From: JBDIAG01 sp963835085
GTDB taxonomy: Bacteria; Actinomycetota; Actinomycetes; Actinomycetales; CAWJMD01
Length of the DNA: 64,000 nt
Reading direction: 5' to 3'
Assembly (NCBI GenBank): GCA_963835085.1
Contig: CAWIED010000001.1
Span: 1 to 64,000, forward strand
Shown piece after piece: positions 52,773 to 60,951 of the stretch (positions are counted from its first letter, which is position 1; the number at the start of each line of letters is the position of its first letter). Under the pieces are notes generated by a model. The model was not told where the DNA came from. It ran no database searches and saw nothing but the letters and a program-made list of their open reading frames with translations. Position numbers and translations under genes: made by a program.

Positions 52773-53309
52773 ATGTCCATGACGTCCGATCACCCCGGCC
52801 GCCGGGTCGACGAACCGCTCTCCGCCGCCGACGAAGCCGATGTGGCCGCTCAACTCGGCCGCCCCCTACGTGGGCAGACCCGTGCCGCGCACCGTTGTCC
52901 CTGCGGAGCTGTCGATGTAGTGGCCACCGCCCCTCGGCTGCCCGACGGCACGCCATTTCCCACCACCTTCTATCTCACCTGCCCGCGCGCGACCGGGGCG
53001 GTGAGCACCTGCGAGTCCGACGGCGTGATGCGAGAGTTCACCCAGCAACTCGCCGACGATCCCGAACTGGCGGCCGCGTATGAGAACGCCCACCAGGCCT
53101 ACCTGGCGCGGCGGCGCGAACTTGCGCAGCAGTGGCAACTCGACGTCCCCGAGATCGACGGGGTGTCGGCCGGCGGCATGCCCAACCGGGTCAAGTGTCT
53201 GCACGTACTGGTTGCGCACGCTCTGGCTGCGGGGCCGGGCGTCAACCCGCTAGGAGACGAGACGCTCGCGCGCCTGCCGCAGTGGTGGGGCCGGGGGAGG
53301 TGCGTATGA
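52773..53309 (+). CDS. DUF501 domain protein
   Basis: 178 residues. HRCPCGAVDVVATAPRLPDG, FYLTCPRATGAVSTCESDG and the C-terminal MPNRVKCLHVLVAHALAAGP are characteristic of the DUF501 family, found between ftsB and ppx in actinobacteria. Cys and His residues could bind a metal. The ATG at 52773 lies one base after the ftsB stop; the stop overlaps the ppx ATG by 4 nt. Function unknown. Confidence 0.88.
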   Translation: MSMTSDHPGRRVDEPLSAADEADVAAQLGRPLRGQTRAAHRCPCGAVDVVATAPRLPDGTPFPTTFYLTCPRATGAVSTCESDGVMREFTQQLADDPELAAAYENAHQAYLARRRELAQQWQLDVPEIDGVSAGGMPNRVKCLHVLVAHALAAGPGVNPLGDETLARLPQWWGRGRCV

Positions 53310-54271
53310 CGACAGTGGAACACCCTACGCGGGTTGCCGCCTTCGACTGCGGGACGAACTCGCTGCGCCTTCTCATCGCCGATGTGGCCCCTGACGGTGG
53401 TTCCCTGGTGGACGTGGAACGGGTGATGGAGGTGGTTCGCCTCGGGCAGGGAGTGGACGCCACCGGTGTCATCGCGCCCGAGGCGCTGGCCCGGACGTTG
53501 GCGGTGACCGAACGGTACGCGGCCCTGTGCACGTCGGCCGGCGTGCAAGCCCTGCGGTTCGTGGCCACGTCCGCCTCGCGAGACGCCCGTAATGCTGCCG
53601 ACTTCGTGGCGGGCGTCCGCTCGATTCTAGGGGTTGAACCGGAGGTCATCTCCGGCGCAGAGGAGGCTGCGCTGTCCTTCACCGGGGCCACGGCGGGCCT
53701 GGGCGCCGACGGGCTGGTGGGCGTGGTCGACCTCGGTGGGGGGTCGACGGAGATCGTGGTCGGACGCGCCACGAGCGGGAGCCCGGCGCGAGTTCTCGCC
53801 GAGCACAGCATGAACGTCGGCTGCGTGCGGATGACGGAGCGACACCTGCGCAGCGACCCTCCGACCCCGGCCGAGGTGGCCGCGGCGACGGCCGATATCG
53901 ATGCGGCGCTCGACGCGGCCGCGCTCGACGTTCCTCTGCAGCAGATCGCCACCTTGGTGGGGGTGGCCGGCACCGTCACGACCTTGACCGCTCACGCGCT
54001 GAGGTTGCCTGCCTACGACGCCGAGGTCATTCACGGCCAGGTCTTGACGGTGGACGAGACGCTGGCCGCGTGTGACGAGCTGCTGTGGATGCCGCGCTCG
54101 GAGCGGGCCCGACTGGGCTTCATGCACGAGGGACGTGTCGACGTGATCGGCGCGGGTGCGTTGGTCTGGTCGAGAGTGGTGCGCCGAGTGGCCGCAGCCA
54201 GCGGCATCACGAACGTAGTCACGAGCGAACACGACATCCTCGACGGCGTCGCCCTGCAACTCGGCAGGTGA
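53306..54271 (+). CDS. ppx: Ppx/GppA family phosphatase
   Basis: A 321-residue single-module exopolyphosphatase/pppGpp phosphatase of the actinobacterial Ppx1-like type. Visible signatures: AAFDCGTNSLRLLIADV, FVATSASRDARNA, the phosphate loop VVDLGGGSTEIVVG and VGVAGTVTTLTAHAL. Whether it prefers polyphosphate or pppGpp cannot be said. ATGA overlap with DUF501. Confidence 0.9.
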   Translation: MTTVEHPTRVAAFDCGTNSLRLLIADVAPDGGSLVDVERVMEVVRLGQGVDATGVIAPEALARTLAVTERYAALCTSAGVQALRFVATSASRDARNAADFVAGVRSILGVEPEVISGAEEAALSFTGATAGLGADGLVGVVDLGGGSTEIVVGRATSGSPARVLAEHSMNVGCVRMTERHLRSDPPTPAEVAAATADIDAALDAAALDVPLQQIATLVGVAGTVTTLTAHALRLPAYDAEVIHGQVLTVDETLAACDELLWMPRSERARLGFMHEGRVDVIGAGALVWSRVVRRVAAASGITNVVTSEHDILDGVALQLGR

Positions 54272-54955
54272 GTGTTGGGCCTGGCAGAGCTGGACGTCGA
54301 GATCACCTCATGTCGCGCCTGCCCTCGGTTGGTGGCCTGGCGCGAAGAGGTGGCACGGGTGAAGCGTCGCGCCTTCGCCGATGAAACCTATTGGGGCCGA
54401 CCGGCTCCCGGCTTCGGCCCGGCCGACGCCCGACTGCTCGTACTGGGGTTGGCGCCGGCCGCGCACGGCGCCAACCGCACCGGTCGGATGTTCACGGGCG
54501 ACCGCTCCGGCGACTGGCTGTACGCGGCCCTGTGGCGGGCCGGCTATGCCAACCAACCGACGTCGCACCACCTCGGCGACTCTTTGGAACTCACCGACTG
54601 CCGGGTGACGGCCTCGGTGCACTGCGCGCCGCCGGCCAACAAGCCGACGCCGGCCGAGCGCGACAACTGTTCGTCCTGGCTCGACGCCGAGGTGGCACTG
54701 CTGCCCAGACTCGAGGTGATCGTGGCGCTGGGCACGTTCGCCTGGGACAGCGCCCTGGCGTTGGCGGGCCGGTTCGGCTGGGACGTGCCACGTCCGAAAC
54801 CGCGCTTCGGGCATGGGGCCGAGACCTCGCTCGGGCCGGTCAGCCTGCTCGGGAGCTATCACGTGAGCCAGCAGAACACGTTCACCGGAAGGCTCACCGA
54901 GCCGATGCTCGACGCCGTGTTCGCCAGGGCGCGCGAGCTGACGGGCCGTGGGTAG
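54272..54955 (+). CDS. Uracil-DNA glycosylase, family 5-like (UdgB)
   Basis: A 227-residue Fe-S glycosylase. Fe-S cysteines begin in CRACPRLVAWREE; the active-site motif is GLAPAAHGANRTGRMFTGD, as in UdgB, which lacks the polar residue of other UDGs; HCAPPANKPTP follows, with the C-terminal motif SYHVSQQNTFTGRLT. It would remove uracil or deaminated bases from DNA. The GTG at 54272 directly follows the ppx stop. Confidence 0.88.
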   Translation: MLGLAELDVEITSCRACPRLVAWREEVARVKRRAFADETYWGRPAPGFGPADARLLVLGLAPAAHGANRTGRMFTGDRSGDWLYAALWRAGYANQPTSHHLGDSLELTDCRVTASVHCAPPANKPTPAERDNCSSWLDAEVALLPRLEVIVALGTFAWDSALALAGRFGWDVPRPKPRFGHGAETSLGPVSLLGSYHVSQQNTFTGRLTEPMLDAVFARARELTGRG

Positions 54956-55008
54956 ATGTCGAATTGCCTGATGGGGGAGTGTCGAAGAGGAACTGAGCGG
55001 CATCAGGT

Positions 55009-55038
55009 GCTGACTCCCGCATGATGTGCGGCGTCAGC
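55009..55038. terminator. Hairpin between convergent UDG and VOC genes
   Basis: gctgac-tc-ccgca pairs with tgcgg-c-gtcagc around a 5-nt loop. The right arm contains the stop codon of the minus-strand VOC gene. Confidence 0.6.
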
Positions 55039-55402
55039 TCGGGTCGTGGATGAGGTTGAGCTGTGTCCCGTCCAGATCGTGTAGGAACCCTGCCCGCTGA
55101 CCCCACGGCTGGGCCCGGACGGCCACGACGCGGGGGATTCCTACGGACGCCTCCGGCACACCGGATTCCTTGATCGCTTCATAAAGGCCATCCAGGTCGT
55201 CCACGCGGAGGCTGCACATGAACGAGCTTTCGCTAGGCACCAGCTCCGGAAAGGGAAAGAACTCGAGGTGCAACTCTCCACGGCGAAGGATCATCCATCC
55301 GGCATCCCGAAAGACGGATACGAAACCGAATCCGCCGTAGAACGCGAGGGTGTCATCGAAATTGCGTGAAGGCAGGTTTGGCACCGCATGATCGGTCATC
55401 AC
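55034..55402 (-). CDS. VOC-family (bleomycin-resistance-like) protein
   Basis: A 122-residue glyoxalase-fold protein: AVPNLPSRNFDDTLAFYGGFGFVSVFRD, LHLEFFPFPEL, and the C-terminal GFLHDLDGTQLNLIHDPS. The layout matches bleomycin-binding resistance proteins, which sequester the drug as dimers; other VOC roles are possible. Its start overlaps the downstream end of the HipA fragment by 4 nt. Confidence 0.8.
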   Translation of the reverse strand: MMTDHAVPNLPSRNFDDTLAFYGGFGFVSVFRDAGWMILRRGELHLEFFPFPELVPSESSFMCSLRVDDLDGLYEAIKESGVPEASVGIPRVVAVRAQPWGQRAGFLHDLDGTQLNLIHDPS

Positions 55403-55899
55403 CCGAATCTATCGGTGGCCGCAGGCAGCTCGCGGACGATGCCCACTGACCGATGACCTGGTGAGGTGTACGACGCCCCAGCGACCATCCGATAGCCGAT
55501 GCAGGCGAACTTGGGCTGTGCGCCGGCAAGACTGAACCGCCCGATCGCATCAATAGGCGCACCCTCGGTGTACTCGGCTACGACCTGCGTCAGCAGGATG
55601 GCGACCTCGGACTCAGTAACCGGGCGCACTCGTTGTCTGCTCGCGACCGCGTCCGAGGCGGCCACTCTCTGCGGCACGATCTGCACCGCGCCGGCGGTAT
55701 CGGCACCGGTGTGCTCGAGCAGCGCGAACGGGTTCTCCGACGAGACCTGATATCGGCGGGCAATTGGGCGCAACGCCTCGTCGCTGTCAGGCAATAGTCC
55801 TTGTAGGAACGGAAGGATCGACCGCTTCCGGTGTTGCGTGACGGTCGTCGGCATGGATAGCGGAGGCATTACCAGCCTGACATCCGGTTCCGCATTCAC
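55399..55899 (-). pseudogene. HipA toxin N-terminal fragment
   Basis: 166 residues corresponding to the N-terminal part of HipA: LSMPTTVTQHRKRSILPFLQ followed by GLLPDSDEALRPIARRY, then NPFALLEHTGADTAGAVQI and SLAGAQPKFACI, the P-loop-like entry to the kinase. The kinase domain is missing after this motif, and the usual first ~40 residues are absent. No hipB-like antitoxin is adjacent. This is a remnant truncated at both ends; the C-terminal ~35 residues are not HipA. Confidence 0.72.
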
Positions 55900-55954
55900 G
55901 ACCTCACCCCGAGCGCGGCGCTACGACGATGGCCAACGAGATCCAAAGGCTGAG

Positions 55955-56740
55955 CTAGTCGTTCGCCGGGGCGGCGACTCCGCCTCGATCAGGGATGGAC
56001 CGGAGCGCGTCGACCCGGCGTCGGATGACCACCGCCGGACCATCGACAACATCCGGTGGAGACAACGGCTCGAGCACGTCGGCAAGGACACGCGCGGCGG
56101 CGATCAACTGCTCACGGTCTAGTCGCGCCGGATGGGTTGCTTCGATATCTGGTGGGAGGGGAGCAACGGCATTCTCGACGGTGATCTCACCGAATTGTGG
56201 AAAGGTCAGACCTTGGCGTGCTGCCCAGAGCTGCCAAGCCCTGTCCCTGGCTTCGGTGAGTGACTTCAGCGCTCGCCACGGGTGACCGCGATGCGCATGT
56301 CGCGCAGCGTCCCCGACCGCTATCCAGCCCAGGAACGCCCATTCTCGAAGCGTCTCCTGATCGGGAGCCCAACGTTCCGGGGACAGCGGCAGCGCGAGCC
56401 GGCCGCTCTTGTCCACGAGTGCCCGTGCCTGAGGGGCCAGGCCAGAGCGGCTTTCGGCCGGTTGCACGACAAGCGAGAGCTGACGGCCATCGGCGTAGAC
56501 CGCAATCACATGGGCGCCATCCGGCCATGCTTGGCGGAGCCGCCCTGCGACGGGGGCGAGACCTGCCACGGCCGACTCCACTAATTCAATACTCTCGTCC
56601 AGACTGCCCGTCACTCCGATGCCGGCATCGATATCGGAAAGCTCATCCCCGGCTCCCCGACCAAGTGAACCGCCCAATTCCAGCCAGTCGATCCACGGCT
56701 GGGCCGCGGCCCACTCGGTCAGCGCATCAACAAGGGCCAT
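55955..56740 (-). CDS. Nucleotidyltransferase-domain protein (aminoglycoside adenylyltransferase-like)
   Basis: 261 residues with the polymerase-beta-type motif LGGSLGRGAGDELSDIDAGI (GS-x(n)-DxD) near residue 20, followed by a helical C-terminal domain. This pattern is shared by antibiotic nucleotidyltransferases and MNT-type proteins. No HEPN partner gene is adjacent. The ATG at 56740 gives a compact N-terminus (MALVDALTEW); the longer frame is rejected. Confidence 0.7.
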   Translation of the reverse strand: MALVDALTEWAAAQPWIDWLELGGSLGRGAGDELSDIDAGIGVTGSLDESIELVESAVAGLAPVAGRLRQAWPDGAHVIAVYADGRQLSLVVQPAESRSGLAPQARALVDKSGRLALPLSPERWAPDQETLREWAFLGWIAVGDAARHAHRGHPWRALKSLTEARDRAWQLWAARQGLTFPQFGEITVENAVAPLPPDIEATHPARLDREQLIAAARVLADVLEPLSPPDVVDGPAVVIRRRVDALRSIPDRGGVAAPAND

Positions 56741-57190
56741 CACAGTGTCTTGGTGACCTCTTCGGGACGAAGAGGTATTCGGGGATCGGTCGTGTTCTTT
56801 GATTTTACTCTCCCCTTCTCGGAGATTGCATCGTCTGCGAGCCACCTTCGACAGCGTGAACGTGCTCCGACCCTAGAGCAGACCCTTGCCGATCCGGATC
56901 TGCGCGAGCGGGCCCTGAGGCTGGGGGCCGACTGGCGGACTGCTGCGGTGCCGGCCCGCGCCGAACTGGTCGCGATCGTGACCGCCTGACCGAGCCCTGG
57001 CTGACCGCCAGCTGACGGGGTCGGCCGAGGTCGTGCCAGGTTCAGCGCAAGCTCTACCTGATCGTTGAGGACGGCTGGATCCGGAGACTGATTCCAGGAA
57101 GGGCCAGTCTGACTAATTGGTTCGTGTGGTTTGTTGTGCCAGTTGAGCGCGTGAACGGGAGAACCCGTTTCAGGGTCAGATCCGGGCGGC
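56741..57190. other. Gene-poor stretch
   Basis: A 79-codon plus-strand open frame (56750-56989) has no family resemblance and weak support. Nothing else convincing is seen before the first palindromic element. Confidence 0.4.
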
Positions 57191-57279
57191 GTCCGGATTC
57201 CGGCACCAGTGTCAGCCGGTGAAGCTCAGTTGAGCACAAAGCCCCAGGCCGCGGCACCAAAGCGAGCCGGATTCCGGAC
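57191..57279. repeat. Long-stem palindromic element E1
   Basis: Arms gtccggattccggcac (57191-57206) and gagccggattccggac (57264-57279) pair over 14 of 16 positions. The 57-nt loop contains ttgagcacaaagcccca, the motif shared with E2 and E3. Confidence 0.65.
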
Positions 57280-57377
57280 ATCCCAGTGCCGGGGAGCAGC
57301 GACTGACCACCCGGCGCCTGCCCTCACCGACCGGACGGGCCGGGATACGGCTGCCTTTCCGAGGGCAGGCGGGCCGG

Positions 57378-57466
57378 TGTCCCATAGTCGACACGATCGT
57401 GAGCCAGCGATCTCTGCTGAGCACAAAATCCCACAACCCCGCAACGATCGTGTCGACTAAGGGACA
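57378..57466. repeat. Long-stem palindromic element E2
   Basis: 23-nt arms at 57378-57400 and 57444-57466 pair with a single mismatch; the outer part is tgtccc and the inner part gtcgacacgatcgt. The 43-nt loop carries gctgagcacaaaatccca. Confidence 0.8.
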
Positions 57467-57746
57467 ACCACTGGCCGGGAGAAGGACACGGCCACGTGCG
57501 CAACCGCCGAGAGCCCCTCATCGCCAGGGCGCGCGTCCACCTGTCACGTTCTTCGCCTATGCGTCACCAACTTGGTGACATCCCCGCGAACAACGTGACA
57601 GATCGACGACCGGTCCAGTCCAGCCCTGGCACCCCAGGCCGCTGCGCGTAGGCGGTCGCCACCTGCGGCAGGAAGGCGGTGCGCAAGGCCATGGTCATCG
57701 AGTCGGGGGGTGATGATCTGCCCCTCCGCGCGGAGCCCCTGATGTG

Positions 57747-58100
57747 TCAGGCGGACTGCCACAGTTCGATTCGATTGCCTTCGGGATCGGTGACCCAGCC
57801 GAACCGGCCGACGCCTTCCATCTCCTGTGTCTCGTCGACCACGTCAGCTCCCTTGGCGCGCAGCTGCGCGAGCATCGCATCCAGGTCGCGAACCCGGAAG
57901 TTGAGCATGGTCTGCTGGGCGCGGGACCCGAAGTAGTCGGTCTCGGACTCGAAGGTCGCGAACACCGTCATTCCGGCTTCCTGACGCCACATGCCGTTCT
58001 CGTCGGCATCAAGGCCCAGGCAATCGCGATACCACGCGTTCAAAGCCACCGGGTCGGCCGCCCGCATGAAGTGTCCACCAATACCCAGCACGCGCTCCAT
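57747..58100 (-). CDS. VOC-family glyoxalase-like protein
   Basis: 117 residues from ATG 58100. IGGHFMRAADPVALNAWYRD, then CLGLDADE, and the C-terminal GRFGWVTDPEGNRIELWQ are the standard VOC pattern, including the metal-site Glu near the end. The ligand or substrate is unknown. The longer frame to 58163 lacks family support. Confidence 0.82.
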   Translation of the reverse strand: MERVLGIGGHFMRAADPVALNAWYRDCLGLDADENGMWRQEAGMTVFATFESETDYFGSRAQQTMLNFRVRDLDAMLAQLRAKGADVVDETQEMEGVGRFGWVTDPEGNRIELWQSA

Positions 58101-58236
58101 GGCGGCAATCCTGCCAGCCTGGCCGCCGGTCGAGCCAGCAGCTCGTGGGTGGCCATATGTCACCTCCTCGGTAATCGGGTCTTCAGCCAGACGGAGAGGG
58201 TCGAACTGGAACTCGCGGAACTCTTGCGCGCTTCCC

Positions 58237-58830
58237 CTAGTTCGCAGTCAGCGCGCCGCGGACGGCGTACCTGTGCATCGTGACGCCGTCCTCGAACGCG
58301 GCCTGCTCAAGGAGATCGAGTTCCACCTGCTCGTCGTTCGCGTCGAACAGCGGCCGTCCGCGGCCGAGGATGACGGGGTGGGTGAAGAGCAGCAGTTCGT
58401 CGAGCAGCTTGGCCTTGAGCAGCTCCGTGGCAAGGGTCGCGCCGCCCACGCCGATGTCGCCATCACTCTCAGCTCGGAGAGCGGCCAGCTGTTCGATCGC
58501 GTCGTCGCCGCCGATAATCCGAGTGCCGTGGTCCGCGCTTTTGCGAGTGCGGGAGACGAGGACCTTGGGAATCGAGGTCCAGATCTCGCCGTATTCGCGC
58601 AGGAAGTCGGGCAAAGACTCGTCGTATCGCGCGCCCGGCCAGAACGATTCCATCGTCTCGTAGATCACGCGGCCGTGTACATCCATCGTCATGGCGCGCG
58701 CTCGCGCGTTGAATTCGCGGTGCAGTGACTCGCCGATGAGCATCCAGTCTCCACCACCTTCCTCGCCGGGGTCGCGTTCGATCTTCAGATCGAGGGAGAC
58801 GTTCATCCAATATACGAATCGGCCGGCCAT
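58237..58830 (-). CDS. Dihydrofolate reductase-like (RibD C-terminal domain) protein
   Basis: A 197-residue member of the RibD-C/DHFR superfamily: FVYWMNVSLDLKIERD, MDVHGRVIYETMESFWPG, KVLVSRTRKSADHGTRII, DIGVGGATLATELLKAKLLD and HPVILGRGRPLFD. Probably an NADPH-dependent reductase of unknown substrate. It starts only 2 bp from the stop of the next DHFR-like gene, so the two form an operon. Confidence 0.83.
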   Translation of the reverse strand: MAGRFVYWMNVSLDLKIERDPGEEGGGDWMLIGESLHREFNARARAMTMDVHGRVIYETMESFWPGARYDESLPDFLREYGEIWTSIPKVLVSRTRKSADHGTRIIGGDDAIEQLAALRAESDGDIGVGGATLATELLKAKLLDELLLFTHPVILGRGRPLFDANDEQVELDLLEQAAFEDGVTMHRYAVRGALTAN

Positions 58831-58832
58831 GC

Positions 58833-59474
58833 CTACCTCCGGAACGTCAGATGGATCGTGCCGCTCTCGGCAGTCTCGGCCGTCACCTCATAGCCGGACT
58901 CGAGACCGCGCAGCTCGTCCCAGAGCCGGATGCCACGGCCGAGCAGGATCGGCGCGATCGCGACATGGAGCTGATCGACGAGCCCGGCCTTGAGGAACTC
59001 CCGCACCACGGTCGGACCGCCGCCGACGCGGACGTCCATGCCGTCCGCCGCCTCGAGCGCCCGATCGAGCACCTCGGCCGGCGGCGCGGAAACGAAGTGG
59101 AACGTCGTACCGCCGGCCATCTCCATCGGCGGCCGTGGAGCGGTGTGCGTGAGTACGAAGACGGGGACCCGGAACGGCGGCTCGTCACCCCACCAGCCAC
59201 GCCAGTCGGGGTCGTCGGCGTCGTGCAGTCCGAACATACCCGCGCCCATGATCTCCGCGCCGACCTCGGCGAAATACGCCTTCCCGTAGTCGTCGTCGAC
59301 CCCAGTCGTACCCTTCCCGCTGGTGTCGTGCAGCACACGCTCCCGGAACGTGCGCGTCGCGACGTAGGCCGAGACCAGTCGCGACCAGTCCGGGCTCATC
59401 GGGTTTTCCACGGTCTGATCCGTCGCTGTCGCGAACCCGTCGAGCGAGATGTTGAGGTCGACACGCACGGCCAT
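58833..59474 (-). CDS. Dihydrofolate reductase-like (RibD C-terminal domain) protein
   Basis: 213 residues from ATG 59474 with a GAGAGGAA site. VRVDLNISLDGFATA, FGLHDADDPDWRGWWGDEPP, VFVLTHTAPRPPMEMAGGTT, VRVGGGPTVVREFLKAGLVD and APILLGRGIRLWDEL are the RibD-C/DHFR pattern. It is a divergent homologue of the next gene, suggesting an old tandem duplication. It is transcribed divergently from the HxlR regulator, with a palindrome in between. Confidence 0.85.
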   Translation of the reverse strand: MAVRVDLNISLDGFATATDQTVENPMSPDWSRLVSAYVATRTFRERVLHDTSGKGTTGVDDDYGKAYFAEVGAEIMGAGMFGLHDADDPDWRGWWGDEPPFRVPVFVLTHTAPRPPMEMAGGTTFHFVSAPPAEVLDRALEAADGMDVRVGGGPTVVREFLKAGLVDQLHVAIAPILLGRGIRLWDELRGLESGYEVTAETAESGTIHLTFRR

Positions 59475-59489
59475 GAGCGTTCCTCTCAA

Positions 59490-59510
59490 GTGATTGCAGT
59501 TCGCAATCAC
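59490..59510. promoter_or_regulatory. Palindromic operator between DHFR-like operon and HxlR gene
   Basis: gtgattgc and gcaatcac form a perfect 8-bp inverted repeat around agttc. It lies in the 71-bp divergent spacer next to a -10-like tatagt (59511-59516). HxlR regulators bind such palindromes, so autoregulation and control of the reductase pair are likely. Confidence 0.75.
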
Positions 59511-59545
59511 TATAGTGAGGGCTCAGAGGCTGTCAAGGAGAAACC

Positions 59546-60031
59546 GTGGACCCGCGTTCCGGATGCCCGATCAACGCCGCCGTCGAGGCACTCGGCGACC
59601 AGTGGTCGTTCCTGGTGCTGCGCGACGTGATCTTCGGCGACCGTCGCTATTTCCGCGAACTGCTCGCCGGCTCGATAGAGGGCATCGCGTCGAACATCCT
59701 CGCCGACCGGCTAAAGCGGCTGGTCGCCGCGGGCATCCTGACCCGCGAGGACGCCGCCCGCGGACAGCGCGCCCGCTACAGCCTCACCGAGGCCGGCATC
59801 CAGACCCTGCCAATCATCTTCGCCCTCGGCAACTGGGGCCTCGACTGGCGCAAGGGGAGCCCCGAGCTCCGGACCCGGCAGGAGCTCATGCGCGCCGAGG
59901 GAACGGCGTTCATCGAGGCCTTCATGGACGAGCTCCGCGTCCGGCACCTCGGCGCCGAGCCGAAGCCGCGGAAGGGGCCTGGACCGCTGGAGCGCCTCGA
60001 TGCGGCCTTCACCGCCGCACGGGACAGCTGA
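59546..60031 (+). CDS. HxlR family transcriptional regulator
   Basis: A 161-residue winged-helix protein. The signature CPINAAVEALGDQWSFLVLR with Cys7, RYFRELLAGSIEGIASNILA, and the wing GQRARYSLTEAGIQTLPIIF are HxlR features; members often sense oxidants or aldehydes through the N-terminal cysteine. The GTG start is supported by an AAGGAG site. It likely controls the divergent reductase genes. Confidence 0.88.
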   Translation: MDPRSGCPINAAVEALGDQWSFLVLRDVIFGDRRYFRELLAGSIEGIASNILADRLKRLVAAGILTREDAARGQRARYSLTEAGIQTLPIIFALGNWGLDWRKGSPELRTRQELMRAEGTAFIEAFMDELRVRHLGAEPKPRKGPGPLERLDAAFTAARDS

Positions 60032-60307
60032 CCAGGCACGCGAGTAATGCACCGGCCGGGGCGTGGACCCCATCAGTCACGTGGCCATCGCGGGCCGTGA
60101 CTGGTTGTCGAGGCTCACCCTGCCGTCAACTCCTGCGGTGGCGCGTCTCGGTTTGCCTGCGATGTCACGCTGAGCGGGGCAGTGACAACGCGCGTGTTCA
60201 CCCCGATCCTGAGGGCTATCGGCAGAGCCAGAGGTGAACGTTTTGGACGAATCAAGGACTCCTGGTGGCGTACATGCAGCCGAGCGCGCGCACCTGGACG
60301 AACTCCT
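60032..60307. other. Gene-free stretch before element E3
   Basis: No convincing gene or RNA is seen; short open frames here have no family resemblance. The sequence leads into the third long-stem palindrome. Confidence 0.4.
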
Positions 60308-60396
60308 TGTCCTTTATCCGACACGAATTCTGTCTCGGGCTTGGATTTCGTGCTCAGCTCAAACCGTTGGTTCGCAATCGTGTCGGATAAAGGACA
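60308..60396. repeat. Long-stem palindromic element E3
   Basis: Perfect 19-bp arms at 60308-60326 (tgtcctttatccgacacga) and 60378-60396 around a 51-nt loop. On the minus strand the loop reads gctgagcacgaaatccaa, matching E2. The arms resemble E2 in outline but differ at several positions, with both sides changed together. Confidence 0.8.
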
Positions 60397-60599
60397 TCGA
60401 CCGGGCTTGACCCCCAGACGTTGCAGGCTGCGGACCCTCTTGTGGTCCGCGTTCCTGATCGCAGTCCTGACGTCAGGGCCGCAGCGGCGCGGTCAGCGCG
60501 TCGGCTGAGGCCCGACCTCGCGTGACGCCTTGGCGTCTGTCTCATCGCGTGAACGCACCGTCAGATCGTCCAGAAGCCGCCCCGACTACGCGTTCAGTG

Positions 60600-60845
60600 A
60601 AATCCACCGTGTGTCGCGCACTTGCTCAGACAGAAGAGCGACGGCGACCAGGAGTTCGCGAGCCGTGGTGTCATCGTGGGCACGGCCGCTGCGCACCGCT
60701 CGGGCGAGGAGGGGAGCGCTGGTTCAAGCCGCTCCAGAAGGTGCAGTGCATCGTAGGCCGGGTCTCCGAAGTGCAGCGCTGCTACCAGACCGCTCTTGGT
60801 CTCGACCAATGCTCGTGCGAGATCGCGGGCGAGTGGTGAAAGCGG
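60600..60845 (-). pseudogene. Possible antibiotic phosphotransferase remnant
   Basis: A minus-strand frame reads ARDLARALVETKSGLVAALH followed by FGDPAYDALHLLERLEPALP, which recalls the C-terminal part of aminoglycoside-type phosphotransferases (the GDPAYD segment that follows the catalytic loop). There is no start, no catalytic HxD loop and no N-lobe. The call is tentative. Confidence 0.3.
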
Positions 60846-60951
60846 ATGCGGAACAGGCTTCCGCTCTACCGAGGACGGCTCGGTACCTCCGGTTTCGGCG
60901 ACTCGATGGACCGATCTACGGCACCAAGTGCAGTTTAGAATCGTGTACCAA

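Noticed and set aside
56750..56989. 79-codon plus-strand open frame
   Set aside because: No family resemblance, no clear ribosome-binding site, and the start overlaps the promoter region of the divergent nucleotidyltransferase.
60182..60508. Plus-strand 108-codon frame over element E3
   Set aside because: Composition is not protein-like and it runs through a perfect 19-bp inverted repeat.
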